From: an uncultured Cyclobacteriaceae bacterium
Lineage (GTDB): Bacteria > Bacteroidota > Bacteroidia > Cytophagales > Cyclobacteriaceae
DNA length: 50,118 nt
Direction of reading: 5' to 3'
Assembly: GCA_937958005.1 (NCBI GenBank)
Contig: CALGOB010000170.1
Span: 1-50,118 of the forward strand
This document shows positions 33,591 to 43,014 of this stretch, in pieces (position 1 is the first letter of the stretch; every line of letters starts with the position of its first letter). A model generated the notes under the pieces. That model saw only the letters and a list, made by a program, of their open reading frames with translations, did not search any database and was not told where the DNA came from. A program made the translations under genes and the position numbers.

Positions 33591-34811
33591 TTGAATCTTC
33601 CCAATTTTATATCTCAACGAATTTCCAAAGAATCAAAAGGTTCTTTTTCTAATACGATCAGTAGGATAGCTGTAATCAGTATTGCACTTGGCCTATCCTC
33701 ATTGCTTTTAGCCTTTATGGTATTAGGTGGGTTCAAACAAAGAATACGAGATAAAATATTTGATTTTAGTGGGCACATAGTGGTTAATAAGTATGTATTT
33801 AATAGCAATGTGAATGATCATCCTATTAGTTTAAACTCTGATTTTTATCAGAATTGGAAGAAAGATTATCCTTATATAAAGCATGTCCAACAATTTGCTC
33901 AAAAAGCGGCATTGCTAAAAACTGATGAAGAAGTACAAGGGGTCATTTTAAAAGGCGTGGGAAAAAGTTTTGACACTTTAAGGTTTAACAAGAATATCAT
34001 AAAAGGAAATTTTCCAATATTTCCGGAAAAAACTTATTCTAGAGAAGTGCTGATCAGCAAAATGTTAGCTAATCAGTTACTCCTGGATGTGGGGGAAGAG
34101 ATTCTAATCTACTTTGTTCAAGACCCTCCCCGCTACAGAAAAGTGACCGTTTCAGGAATTTATGAGACTGGTCTTGAAGAATTTGATCAAAAACTTGTTT
34201 TTGGCGATATCGATTTAATCAGAAGAATCAATAACTGGCCAGACACTGTTACTGGTGGGCTTGAAGTTTTTGTAGAAAATACTGAAGATCTAGGTGCAAT
34301 TGAAGAGCAATTATTTGATCAAATTGACTATGATCTATACGTGGACAAAGTAACTGATAAATATCTTCAGTTATTTGACTGGCTATCTTTGATAGATGTT
34401 AATGTTGAAATATTCTTGTTCATTGTTCTATTTGTAGCGGGGTTTAACATGATTTCTATATTATTAATTCTAATTTTAGAAAGGGTTCAAATGATTGGGA
34501 TCTTGAGCGCAATGGGAAGCCCTAATTCTTTGATCAGAAGAATTTTCTTAATGAACGGGCTAAGGTTAATCTTAAAAGGAATGGTCTATGCCAATTTAAT
34601 TGCCTTTGGGATCGCCTTCATTCAACAGCACTTTCAAATCATTGCATTAGACCCTAAAAGTTATTATATGGATTATGTACCTATTGAAATTCCATGGCTA
34701 AATGTGATTGGATTGAATGCTTTATGTTTCATCTTGGTAGGTCTTACCTTATTTATCCCTTTATTGATTATAAGCAGGTTAAAACCTATTAAATCAATTA
34801 GGTTTGACTGA
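33591..34811 (+). CDS. LolC/LolE-like FtsX-family ABC permease
   Basis: A 406-residue inner-membrane permease. A helix lies near residues 24-48 (IAVISIALGLSSLLLAFMVL), then a MacB-type periplasmic domain (about 50-265), then three helices (about 278-400) with the FtsX cytoplasmic loop LERVQMIGILSAMGSPNSLIRRIF. This four-helix single-copy plan is that of LolC/E, which release lipoproteins from the inner membrane for transport to the outer one. The partner ATPase (LolD) is not in the window. The only start that keeps the N-terminal SQRISKE region is TTG at 33591, with AGGA seven bases before it. Divergent from the namZ-like gene. Confidence 0.9.
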   Translation: MNLPNFISQRISKESKGSFSNTISRIAVISIALGLSSLLLAFMVLGGFKQRIRDKIFDFSGHIVVNKYVFNSNVNDHPISLNSDFYQNWKKDYPYIKHVQQFAQKAALLKTDEEVQGVILKGVGKSFDTLRFNKNIIKGNFPIFPEKTYSREVLISKMLANQLLLDVGEEILIYFVQDPPRYRKVTVSGIYETGLEEFDQKLVFGDIDLIRRINNWPDTVTGGLEVFVENTEDLGAIEEQLFDQIDYDLYVDKVTDKYLQLFDWLSLIDVNVEIFLFIVLFVAGFNMISILLILILERVQMIGILSAMGSPNSLIRRIFLMNGLRLILKGMVYANLIAFGIAFIQQHFQIIALDPKSYYMDYVPIEIPWLNVIGLNALCFILVGLTLFIPLLIISRLKPIKSIRFD

Positions 34812-34842
34812 GTATCAGGAAGGTTTCTAACACAAAGTACAA

Positions 34843-35580
34843 CTAAGCTACTTGTTTATATTTCTTAAACCAGGATCTTACTTTTAATTCTATTACTCCA
34901 AAAATAGCTTCTTTAAAAATACCTGAGGACATTTTAGATTCGCCTTTTGTTCTATCTGTAAAAATAATAGGCACTTCTTTGATCTTAAAACCATGTTTCC
35001 AGGCCCTAAATTTCATTTCAATCTGAAATGCATACCCGATAAATCGAATATTATCCAAGTCTATATTCTCTAGCACTCGTATGCTGTAGCACTTAAACCC
35101 CGCTGTGGCATCTGCAATCGGTAGGCCCATCACCATCCTTACATAAAAGCTGGCAAAATAAGACATGAGCACTCTTCCCATAGGCCAATTAACAACATTG
35201 ACTCCTTTTACATACCTTGAGCCTATAGACATATCAAATCCTTCATTCTCACAGGCTGCTAAAAGTTTCACTAAATCAGTCGGGTTATGAGAAAAATCCG
35301 CATCCATTTCGAAAACGTAATTATATCCATTTTCAATGGCATATTTGAACCCCGTAATATAGGCAGTTCCTAACCCTAGTTTTCCTTCTCTTTCTATCAG
35401 ATGTAAACTATCTTTAGAAGAGCTGATCATCTCTTTTACTATATCCCCAGTTCCGTCAGGGGAATTATCATCTACAATCAATATTTCAAAACCTGCCTCT
35501 AGAGACAACACTGCTTGAATAATCTCAGCAATATTCTCTCTTTCATTATATGTAGGTATGATAACAAGTTTTTTGCTCAA
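34843..35580 (-). CDS. polyprenol monophosphomannose synthase (GT2 family)
   Basis: A 245-residue glycosyltransferase of the DPM1 type, transferring mannose (or a related hexose) from a nucleotide sugar to polyprenyl phosphate at the inner face of the membrane. Motifs: IIPTYNERENI, ILIVDDNSPDGTGD, the metal-binding MDADFSHNP, SRYVKG, DATAGFKCYS and the C-terminal IIFTDRTKGESKMS. No C-terminal membrane anchor is present, as in short bacterial and Archaeal-type DPM1 proteins. It is convergent with the permease gene (31 nt apart). Bacteroidota use polyprenyl-linked sugars for glycans and protein O-mannosylation; the exact role is inference. Confidence 0.93.
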   Translation of the reverse strand: MSKKLVIIPTYNERENIAEIIQAVLSLEAGFEILIVDDNSPDGTGDIVKEMISSSKDSLHLIEREGKLGLGTAYITGFKYAIENGYNYVFEMDADFSHNPTDLVKLLAACENEGFDMSIGSRYVKGVNVVNWPMGRVLMSYFASFYVRMVMGLPIADATAGFKCYSIRVLENIDLDNIRFIGYAFQIEMKFRAWKHGFKIKEVPIIFTDRTKGESKMSSGIFKEAIFGVIELKVRSWFKKYKQVA

Positions 35581-35716
35581 TGCTTCCTAGTTTAATACTG
35601 CATAATTAGTAAAAAAAATAACGATATGTTCATATTAATGTTTTCTAAAAATATGTTAATTAACAAATAAGCTATTACATTATCTATTTTAGAACACGTC
35701 TCTACAAGACTTACTT

Positions 35717-37108
35717 TTATTTTGTATAACCTAAAACTTTCATCATGGTCTCACTTTCCTGTTCATCTGCAAACAATTTTGTGGAAATTTCCCCACGCTC
35801 ATCTTTTTCAATGATGATGTGTTTAGGAGCTGGAATTAAACAATGCTGTATTCCACCATATCCCCCCAATGCTTCTTGGTAAGCGCCTGTATGGAAGAAG
35901 CCAAAAAACAAAGGAGTTCCTTCATCTACTTTTGGCAAAAATACTTCTGTTACGTGTGCTTCAGAATCATAATAATCCATGCTATCACAGGTTAACCCGC
36001 CAATGTTTACTTTATGAAAAGTTTCTTGCCATTTATTGATGGGTAACATGATAAATTTATTATTAAGTCCCCACACATCAGGTAGGTGGGTAATAAATGA
36101 CCCATCCATCATATACCAGAGTTCTTTATCATTTTGCAATTTCTGCCCTAGTACCGAATAGATAACTGCCCCGCTTTCACCCACTGTGAAAGAACCAAAT
36201 TCGGTAATTATATGAGGGACTGGTACATGATTCTTTTCACAGATCCATTTGATATTTTCAATAATCTGATCAGCCATGTACTGGTAGTTATACTCAAATT
36301 GCAAAGAATTTTTAATCGGAAAGCCGCCCCCTATGTCAATGGTATCTAATTCTGGGCAAACCTTTTTCACTTCACAATACTTATAGACAAACCTGCTTAG
36401 TTCACTCCAGTAATAGGCTGTATCCTTGATCCCTGTATTGATAAAAAAGTGCAGCATTTTCAGCTTTGCTTTTGTCCCTTTGATCTTCTCCTCATAGTGG
36501 GATTTAATGTCCCCATACCTTATTCCTAACCTTGAAGTATAAAAAGAGAAATTAGGCTCTTCATCAGCAGCTACACGAATCCCCACTTGAAATTCTTTAT
36601 CAATCAACGTAGAGAATTGATCCAATTCTGTTAAGTTATCTAGTATCGGCATACAATTAATAAATCCATCGTTGATTAATTCTGCCACAGACTCAACATA
36701 TAAGGGTCTTTTATAACCATTGCAAATAATGTCAATGTCCTTTTTAAGTTTTCCTTCTAAATACAAATTCTTGATAATTGGTATATCAAAAGCTGAAGAA
36801 GTTTCTAAGTGTGCTCCATTTTTTAAGGCCTCTTCTATTACAAATTTGAAATGAGAAGATTTGGTACAATAAGCAAATTTATAGGTTCCTTTATATTGAT
36901 GTTTTTCAATAGCATCATTAAAAATATCCCTGGCATATTGAATATTCTGGCTTATCTTAGGTAGATAAGTTAATTTTAATGGCGTACCATATTTCTCTAT
37001 AATTTTCATGAGATCTACATCATGAAAAAACAATTGATCATCCTTGACTCTAAATTCGGGAGTGGGAAAATAAAAAGTCTGATCTATTAAGTCAAAATAA
37101 CTTTTCAT
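35717..37108 (-). CDS. speA: arginine decarboxylase, PLP fold type III
   Basis: Makes agmatine from arginine, the first step of the bacterial polyamine route. The 463-residue protein is the short Bacteroidetes version of SpeA. The PLP lysine is in FAYCTKSSHFKFV, NGYKRPLYVESVAEL follows, the cofactor phosphate is bound by TIDIGGGFP, and EFGSFTVGESGAVIY and the C-terminal active-site cysteine loop GGLTCDSMDYYD are clear. It is a single-gene unit. The weak SpeD-like ORF at 18295 is the only other possible polyamine gene in the window and is too far away to be linked. Confidence 0.9.
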   Translation of the reverse strand: MKSYFDLIDQTFYFPTPEFRVKDDQLFFHDVDLMKIIEKYGTPLKLTYLPKISQNIQYARDIFNDAIEKHQYKGTYKFAYCTKSSHFKFVIEEALKNGAHLETSSAFDIPIIKNLYLEGKLKKDIDIICNGYKRPLYVESVAELINDGFINCMPILDNLTELDQFSTLIDKEFQVGIRVAADEEPNFSFYTSRLGIRYGDIKSHYEEKIKGTKAKLKMLHFFINTGIKDTAYYWSELSRFVYKYCEVKKVCPELDTIDIGGGFPIKNSLQFEYNYQYMADQIIENIKWICEKNHVPVPHIITEFGSFTVGESGAVIYSVLGQKLQNDKELWYMMDGSFITHLPDVWGLNNKFIMLPINKWQETFHKVNIGGLTCDSMDYYDSEAHVTEVFLPKVDEGTPLFFGFFHTGAYQEALGGYGGIQHCLIPAPKHIIIEKDERGEISTKLFADEQESETMMKVLGYTK

Positions 37109-37680
37109 GTCTTATTCCAAAAGCAATTATTCCTGCAATAATCATTTAAAAAAAAATGCCTTGCAAGTGTTTTTTACCTCCACGCAAAATTCTTTTTCAG
37201 AACACACTATTTTTTCTTTGAATCATACTTTTTAGTCCAGGTTACAATTAATAATATATGAAGAGGGGTTAAAGTATAAAAGACCTGTCATTTGGTTTTA
37301 TCCAAATAAGCCTGCATATAAAGTTGATATTTTCGCTTATGGTTGTACCTAGATCCCATCCAATCAATTTCTTTCTACAAAAAGATAGGTTGGTGAAAGG
37401 GGGTCTTTTCAGACACAAAATCACGCTTAATACACATTATCACAGTTGGTTTTGTATAGATCAAACTTCTTCTAAATTCTACTTTTCTGAGCCTATCAAG
37501 GTAATTATTTGTTGATAAACTTGAATAAAAAGGCAACAAAGTAATCGTAATCATGCTACTGTGATAAATCCTATTATAGACGGACTTTAAATAGTCAATT
37601 CCCGACATTTCACTTTGTTTCAAAAGGATATTACCTCCTTCTTGTTGAATTGACCGTAATGTTGAGAAAACGCAAATTTT
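37109..37680. other. 572-bp intergenic region, no supported gene
   Basis: It lies between divergent speA and the DUF3179 gene. An 82-codon minus ORF (37375-37623, starting MKQSEMSGIDYLK, with a GGAGG stretch upstream) and a 63-codon plus ORF overlap one another. Neither has recognisable features, and the former could at most be the remnant of a membrane protein. An imperfect TAATGTTG sits about 20 nt before the DUF3179 start and may be its -7 element. Confidence 0.4.
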
Positions 37681-39057
37681 ATGGTTATGATGATTAAAGT
37701 ATTTAAAGCACTACTACTATTTACTTTTTTTACTTTTTGTTCTCAAGCCAATGTTTCAAAAAACGATGAAAAAGATGACGAGGCAATAAGGCATTTTTTA
37801 AATCTTTTTGAGAAAGACAGAGATTTACATGTAGCTTCATTTAAGTTTATCTCTGAAAACTGGAAAGAAGAATATACTCCCATAGCACTGGAAGTAATTT
37901 ATTTGCAACAAGACACTAAGATTATTGTCCCACTTTTGCAATTGCTTGAAGAGCATACCAAGCAGAACTTTGTTTACGATTTTAATGAATGGTACGAGTG
38001 GCTTTGGAATCAAGATGAAAAGATCCTTGCTAAGTATGCTGACTTCAAAGCTGAATTATACAAAAGGATAGATCCTAAATTTGAGCAATATTTCAAAGGT
38101 CGCTACATGAGTGATATACGGCTGGATGAAATCCGTTGGGGTGGGGTTTTCCAAGATGGCATCCCTCCTTTGCGAGATCCTGAAATGATTACTGCAAATG
38201 AACAAGATTATCTGGATGATGACAACATTGTTTTCGGGATTTCTGTGAATGGAGATGTCAGGGCATATCCTAAACGGATATTGGCTTGGCATGAAATGTT
38301 TGTAGATGAAGTAGGTGGAATCCCTGTAGCTGGGGTTTATTGTACCTTATGTGGAACTGTAGTCCTTTATAAGACTACCCACAAAGGTAAAAACTATGAA
38401 ATGGGTACAAGTGGTTTCTTATATAGATCTAATAAACTCATGTATGATAAAGCCACACAGTCACTATGGAATACATTATGGGGCACACCTGTTTTAGGCC
38501 CACTGAAAGATAAAGGAATAGAATTTGAGCATTTAAGTGTTGTTACTACTACCTGGGGTGAATGGAAGGAAAGACACCCAGAGACCAAGGTATTGTCCTT
38601 AGCTACTAATCACAGGAGAAATTATGGTGAAGGTGTTGCTTACCAGGAATATTTCGCTACTGATCAACTGATGTTTAATACACCTTTTAATGATGGAAGA
38701 CTTAAAAATAAGCAAGAAGTTTTAGCACTAAGATTTAAGGAAGCTCCTGATGAACAATTAGCTATTTCAACAAGGTTTCTGGATAAACATGAAGTTTATC
38801 AAAATCAATTGGGCAAAGTGTCTTTTGTTGTATTGACTGATCAATCAGGTGGTAACCGTGTTTATGAAACCAATGGTCAAGAGTTTAAGAAATATGATGG
38901 AAAATATACGATTGAAGATAAAAACGGGAACCAATGGAAGTTATCAGAAGATGAGATAGTAAGTGCTGATGGTACTTCTTTAAAAAGACTTCCTTATCAT
39001 CGGTCTTTTTGGTTTGGCTGGTTAGCTGCTTTTCCTGATACCAAATTAATCAAATAG
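37681..39057 (+). CDS. DUF3179 domain protein, exported
   Basis: A 458-residue protein with an N-terminal hydrophobic export segment (about 6-20, LLLFTFFTFCS; a Cys follows but the lipobox fit is poor). Residues 25-110 are a helical part with WYEWLWNQ. The DUF3179 domain then runs to the end: IRWGGVFQDGIPPLRDPEM, DNIVFGISVNGDVRAYPKRI, WHEMFVDEVGGIPVAGVYCTLCGTVVLY with a conserved Cys-x-x-Cys, and GTSGFLYRSNKLMYD. The function of the family is not established; the CxxC suggests metal or redox chemistry. It is a single gene. The REP-like repeat 13 nt after the stop may serve as its 3' end. Confidence 0.9.
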   Translation: MVMMIKVFKALLLFTFFTFCSQANVSKNDEKDDEAIRHFLNLFEKDRDLHVASFKFISENWKEEYTPIALEVIYLQQDTKIIVPLLQLLEEHTKQNFVYDFNEWYEWLWNQDEKILAKYADFKAELYKRIDPKFEQYFKGRYMSDIRLDEIRWGGVFQDGIPPLRDPEMITANEQDYLDDDNIVFGISVNGDVRAYPKRILAWHEMFVDEVGGIPVAGVYCTLCGTVVLYKTTHKGKNYEMGTSGFLYRSNKLMYDKATQSLWNTLWGTPVLGPLKDKGIEFEHLSVVTTTWGEWKERHPETKVLSLATNHRRNYGEGVAYQEYFATDQLMFNTPFNDGRLKNKQEVLALRFKEAPDEQLAISTRFLDKHEVYQNQLGKVSFVVLTDQSGGNRVYETNGQEFKKYDGKYTIEDKNGNQWKLSEDEIVSADGTSLKRLPYHRSFWFGWLAAFPDTKLIK

Positions 39058-39070
39058 TAATATGAAGTTA

Positions 39071-39166
39071 ATGAACCAACCCCGACCCAAGGGTACGGGG
39101 TATCTATGGGCAATAATTTAATGATCGACTCAAGAGTCGGGGAATTAATATCCCTTAGGGATTAAA
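39071..39166 (+). repeat. 96-bp REP-like hairpin repeat, copy 1
   Basis: It starts ATGAACCAACCCCGAC and ends CCCTTAGGGATTAAA. Three hairpins: ACCCCGACCC/GGGTaCGGGGT, CGACTC/GAGTCG and ATCCC/GGGAT. The copy at 46098-46193 is the same length in reverse orientation and differs at two positions by my count. Confidence 0.85.
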
Positions 39167-39247
39167 AAAAGGTAATAGGGAAGGCACAATAATTAATTCA
39201 ACTGTTATGGAACAAACAGGTTCTACAGGAAACATAATCAGAATAGC

Positions 39248-40051
39248 ATGAAGTATTTTTATCAGAACATGGAAGGGGTAACTAAGCTATTTTTGGCACT
39301 TTGGGTATTCGTTTTTTTAGTCGCCTGTGAGGGCTCGCAAGAGAATGTTCTTGTTGAGAATTCATTGGAAGCTTATATAACTTCTTCAAATTTACCTGTG
39401 CAAAGGGATTCATTAATTGCCTGTGCTGGAAGTGGTCAGACAGGTATTTTAGTTGACCCTAGTAATTTACCCGTATCCATTATATTCTTTCCTTTAGAAG
39501 AAATAAGTGATGTCAGGTATTTTGAGACCAGTTCTTTACCTGATAATTTTGATGACTTTAGTCAATACACGGAAAGGGAATTAGGACTGGTTCCTATATT
39601 AGATGGCACATTAATGAAGTTTGCTAGAGAAGCTACTACAGAAGAGGTAATTGGGTTTGTTACTTTTATCAGGAATGGGAAGCTCTTTCTTTCTAACAGG
39701 ATTCATCTTAAAGACAGTTTTAGACCTACACTTTACCTAGATAATGAAGCTAGTATAAATGTTAGTTCTCCCCTAATGCCTCAATTTAGCTGGGATGAGT
39801 CTCCAGAAGATCTTGACGCGATCTATTTTCATGTAGTAAGTGATGAAAGTAATAGTTTATTGTCAGGCACCTATACTTTTGAGAGTAATTTTCAATTTTA
39901 TAACCTAGACAATGTAGTACTAAATATCACGGATCCTAATAGTTCCCCAAGTTTAATAGCAAATAATGAATATTTATTTTCGGTCATGGGTATCAGTGTA
40001 GATAACTGGGTTAATTTCCTCGCTACTCGTGAATTTACTGCGGAAGAGTAA
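39248..40051 (+). CDS. hypothetical lipoprotein
   Basis: A 267-residue exported lipoprotein: a hydrophobic segment with lipobox LVAC (Cys27, VFVFLVACEGS), then a beta-rich domain with no recognised family. Visible stretches are ISDVRYFETSSLPDNF, LYLDNEASINVSSPLMPQFSWDES and NEYLFSVMGISVDNWVNF. The phrase around SPLMPQFSWDE resembles fibronectin-like presentations in surface proteins, but I would not assign one. The start may be the internal Met at codon 8 (MEGVTKLF), which shortens the signal to a more usual length. It follows the REP-like repeat and is followed by a long imperfect hairpin. Confidence 0.8.
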   Translation: MKYFYQNMEGVTKLFLALWVFVFLVACEGSQENVLVENSLEAYITSSNLPVQRDSLIACAGSGQTGILVDPSNLPVSIIFFPLEEISDVRYFETSSLPDNFDDFSQYTERELGLVPILDGTLMKFAREATTEEVIGFVTFIRNGKLFLSNRIHLKDSFRPTLYLDNEASINVSSPLMPQFSWDESPEDLDAIYFHVVSDESNSLLSGTYTFESNFQFYNLDNVVLNITDPNSSPSLIANNEYLFSVMGISVDNWVNFLATREFTAEE

Positions 40052-40266
40052 TGTTAGACTTTAGATTTTTAGATACTAGATTTTAGACTTTGGATTTAGG
40101 CTTTAGATTATAGATCTTGAGTTCAAGTTTGTATTTGAGTAAAAAAATAATTCTAAACTCTTAATTAATCTCCAAGAAAAACTCTAAGCATTCTACTAAA
40201 GTCCGATATCGTTTGTCAATTTGTTGTCTAATATCTAAAAATCTAGAATCTTTTATCTAAAGTCTC
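40052..40266. repeat. degenerate TTTAGA repeat array forming a long imperfect inverted repeat
   Basis: The left side carries repeated (c)tTTAGA units (gactttagatttttagatac) and the right side (40225-40266) carries their complement (gtctaatatctaaaaatctag). The arms are about 40 bp with several mismatches, separated by 130 bp. Similar TTTAGA-rich sequence is at 48110-48180. It lies between convergent genes. Confidence 0.55.
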
Positions 40267-40269
40267 ATT

Positions 40270-41517
40270 TCACAATACCTCAGCTATTTGAGAGAATAAT
40301 TCAGGGTAATTGTGGTCATTTTTCTTTCCAAAACGCAACATCATTAGACTTTTATCCGGATCGATATAAATATATTGACCAAATACCCCAACTGCCATAT
40401 AGGAATTTGAGGCATAGCGAACATACCATTTTCCTTTCTCCCTTACAGATTTCTTGACTAAAAACAAGGGGGATTCAACTGCACCAGCAGCACTAATGGA
40501 GTCCTGAAAATACCTTGTTTTGCTATTTTCATCTTGAAGCACTTTGCTAGTACTATACCAATGATTTTGATAAAAATTATTGTTGACATTGGGTTTTGTA
40601 CTTTCTTCAACCCAGGACTTCTCAATAAGTTGTTTTCCTTTCCATTTACCTTCATTGAGATATAACTTCCCTAACTTAGCAAAGTCGCGTGCTCTTGCAT
40701 TGATACAACAATATGCTTTAGGGTTTTGGTTTTTTTTACTATCAATGCTCCAAGAAGCGTCATATTCCATCCCCAAGGGTTTCCATATTTTTTCTTGAAA
40801 ATAAGTTGCTAGTTTTACTCCTGTGGCTCTTTCTAAAATTATCCCAAGAATCTCTGTATTGACGCTTTGGTATTCATATTTTTCATCGGGTCGGTCTTTT
40901 ATTTTGAGTTTTTTAACCAATCTCAGGTGATTTTTCCCATAATACAAAGTTGTAATTTTTGAAAAAGGATTGGCGTATGAACTCTCATTAAACTGCAAAC
41001 CACTACGCATATTTAACAGATGTCCTATAGTTATATTTTGAAATCTTTGATCTCTCTTGATTAACTCTGGGATGTATTTAGTCAGTGGGTCTTCCACTCC
41101 TTTTAGATGTCCTTCTTGAATGGCAATATTGACTAATGCAGAGACAAATGACTTAGCGACTGAAAAAGAAGTGACTATAGAAGATTCATTATATTTCTCA
41201 AAATACTTTTCAAATAAAATAGAGTCATTTCTAATTACTAAAAAAGCTACTGTTTTGGTCTCTTGATCTAAGAATTCATCTAAAGTGGCAAGCTTCTCTC
41301 CGGTTTTTCCAAATTCAAAATTCGAGATTTTATGATTCAAAGAGTCTTCTCCCCGATGAAAGTAAAAAGTATCTTCTCCACTTTTTAAGTCTAATGCTGG
41401 AAATTTCTTGTAATCCCTTATATCTGCAACATTGTAAACCAGTATTCTTCCATATTTACAGGATGTGAGGGCAACCATACAAAAGATACAATAAACGATT
41501 TTTACGATCAGTCTCAT
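40270..41517 (-). CDS. class C beta-lactamase-like serine hydrolase, lipoprotein
   Basis: A 415-residue exported lipoprotein (signal with lipobox LTSC at Cys20) of the class C beta-lactamase / penicillin-binding-protein-like family. The nucleophile motif is SVAK (SFSVAKSFVSALV, Ser about 143), the second motif is YQSVNTE (tyrosine-based YxN region), and a helical MRSGLQF follows the Ser. The third motif near the C-terminus (SAAGAVESPLF, VGVFGQYIYIDP) is present but less canonical. Members cleave D-amino peptides or act as esterases; resistance should not be assumed. It appears to be a single-gene unit. Confidence 0.9.
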   Translation of the reverse strand: MRLIVKIVYCIFCMVALTSCKYGRILVYNVADIRDYKKFPALDLKSGEDTFYFHRGEDSLNHKISNFEFGKTGEKLATLDEFLDQETKTVAFLVIRNDSILFEKYFEKYNESSIVTSFSVAKSFVSALVNIAIQEGHLKGVEDPLTKYIPELIKRDQRFQNITIGHLLNMRSGLQFNESSYANPFSKITTLYYGKNHLRLVKKLKIKDRPDEKYEYQSVNTEILGIILERATGVKLATYFQEKIWKPLGMEYDASWSIDSKKNQNPKAYCCINARARDFAKLGKLYLNEGKWKGKQLIEKSWVEESTKPNVNNNFYQNHWYSTSKVLQDENSKTRYFQDSISAAGAVESPLFLVKKSVREKGKWYVRYASNSYMAVGVFGQYIYIDPDKSLMMLRFGKKNDHNYPELFSQIAEVL

Positions 41518-41620
41518 TTATGGGAAGTAGGGATATTTCATTCAGGTAAACCGATTAGAAATTTTCATAAAAAGAAACCCTGTTAGTAAGCCCTGTAATA
41601 TAATAATTGATAAACGAAAA

Positions 41621-42847
41621 TTACTTAATAAGTCCCTCAACAATGTTAATTCCTTTCTCTAATATCTCATCTTTATTGATTGATGTTTGATTTACAAAAC
41701 GAGTTGGTCGATATTGCTCTCTTGGAGTGCCGTTTACATGAAACAATTTAGCTATAGATATTCGATAGCCAAAATTCCTGTTACTAAAAGGAACTCCTGT
41801 CATTTCTCCTGCCAAACGCTCCATCTCAGTTCCTACAACCACCCCTCTTTCAATCCCTTCAAATCCTATAGCAAGCCCTTCGCCCATGCTTCCTGTCCAT
41901 CTACCAACAAGGACAACTACAGGTTGTTTATATTGTTCTCCTCTTGGGCTGGCAAATTCCATCCAGTTCCTCTCAACTGCAGGATTATCAGCAGGTTTCT
42001 CCACCGTCAAATGTCTCTGGTAAGGCATAGGTTTTGAAATAAAACGTCCTAAAATACCTCTAGCCTCATAAGAATCACCTCCATCTACTGTATTTCTTAA
42101 GTCTATCACAAGGCCTTTTGAATTGGACAAAGAGTTGAGCGCCTGATCAAAAGCTTTTACTAATTCATCATTTCCCAGTGAATTATTGATTCTAATTACG
42201 CCTATTCCATCGATTAGATTTGTTGTTACCAGTTTTGACTCTTGTTTCAATTTCAATTGATCTAAATCTAGCTGGGTAGTTTTACCATTAGATAATTGCA
42301 GTGTCACTACCCTTGGTTCATTGTAACGACCTGCTAATATTTTATTGATAATCCATTCTCTATTGGCTTTCTGCTCCTTATCACTACAATGGGTTGGGAA
42401 TTCATTAATCGCTTTGGCCAAGGCAATTCCATTTATTTTAGTGATCGTTGCCCCAATAATAGGTTGATCTAGATTTTCTAACTGTGTCATCCAAACACTG
42501 GTAATGACTGCTTTATTATTTTTTATGCTAGCATATATAGGAGCATACAACCTATATGAAGAGTTTGTATTCGTGTTTAAAATTAAGTGACTGTCATAAA
42601 ATTCGTCCAAAAGGTATTCAAATAATAAAACGGATTCTTCCCTAGTCTTCACTTTTTCTACCTGCTTCCCATAGTATTCTTTTATACAATCTATTGCTAC
42701 TTCTTTCTCTTGAAAATAGGCATAGTACTGGGAAAGCACAGATATCATTCCATCTAGGTCCTCTTTTAGTTTTGCATGGTCTATTTCTTGTGCATTCACT
42801 TTTGTGGTTGTTATGAACAAAATGAAAATAAATAGTAGTTGTCTCAT
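41621..42847 (-). CDS. S41 family peptidase, exported
   Basis: A C-terminal-processing-peptidase-like serine protease of about 408 residues. A signal peptide (1-19, ending KVNA) precedes an N-terminal helical cap, a PDZ-like part (about 110-145, IIGATITKINGIAL) and the S41 core with VIRINNSLGNDELVKAF, GLVIDLRNTVDGGDSYEARG, and catalytic GRWTGSMGEGLAIGF in which the Ser-Met-Gly-Glu follows the usual S-x-G-E plan. I choose the ATG at 42847 (MRQLLFIFIL), because the 16 codons before it do not look like an export signal. A likely periplasmic enzyme with unknown substrate. Confidence 0.9.
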   Translation of the reverse strand: MRQLLFIFILFITTTKVNAQEIDHAKLKEDLDGMISVLSQYYAYFQEKEVAIDCIKEYYGKQVEKVKTREESVLLFEYLLDEFYDSHLILNTNTNSSYRLYAPIYASIKNNKAVITSVWMTQLENLDQPIIGATITKINGIALAKAINEFPTHCSDKEQKANREWIINKILAGRYNEPRVVTLQLSNGKTTQLDLDQLKLKQESKLVTTNLIDGIGVIRINNSLGNDELVKAFDQALNSLSNSKGLVIDLRNTVDGGDSYEARGILGRFISKPMPYQRHLTVEKPADNPAVERNWMEFASPRGEQYKQPVVVLVGRWTGSMGEGLAIGFEGIERGVVVGTEMERLAGEMTGVPFSNRNFGYRISIAKLFHVNGTPREQYRPTRFVNQTSINKDEILEKGINIVEGLIK

Positions 42848-43014
42848 ATATCTTAATTCTTGATACAAATCTATAGTGAATAATAGAATCTCCAACTATA
42901 GAGATTATCACTATCTATTTTGTAATTCTATAAGTTACAGGTAAAAATACGCAATAATGGTGTTTACAGGGTTTCCTTAAGAAACTTATAACACTCAGGC
43001 TATTTTAAAAACAA

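Noticed and set aside
37375-37623. 82-codon minus-strand ORF between speA and the DUF3179 gene
   Set aside because: No recognisable domain and an overlapping opposite ORF; a remnant is possible but unsupported.
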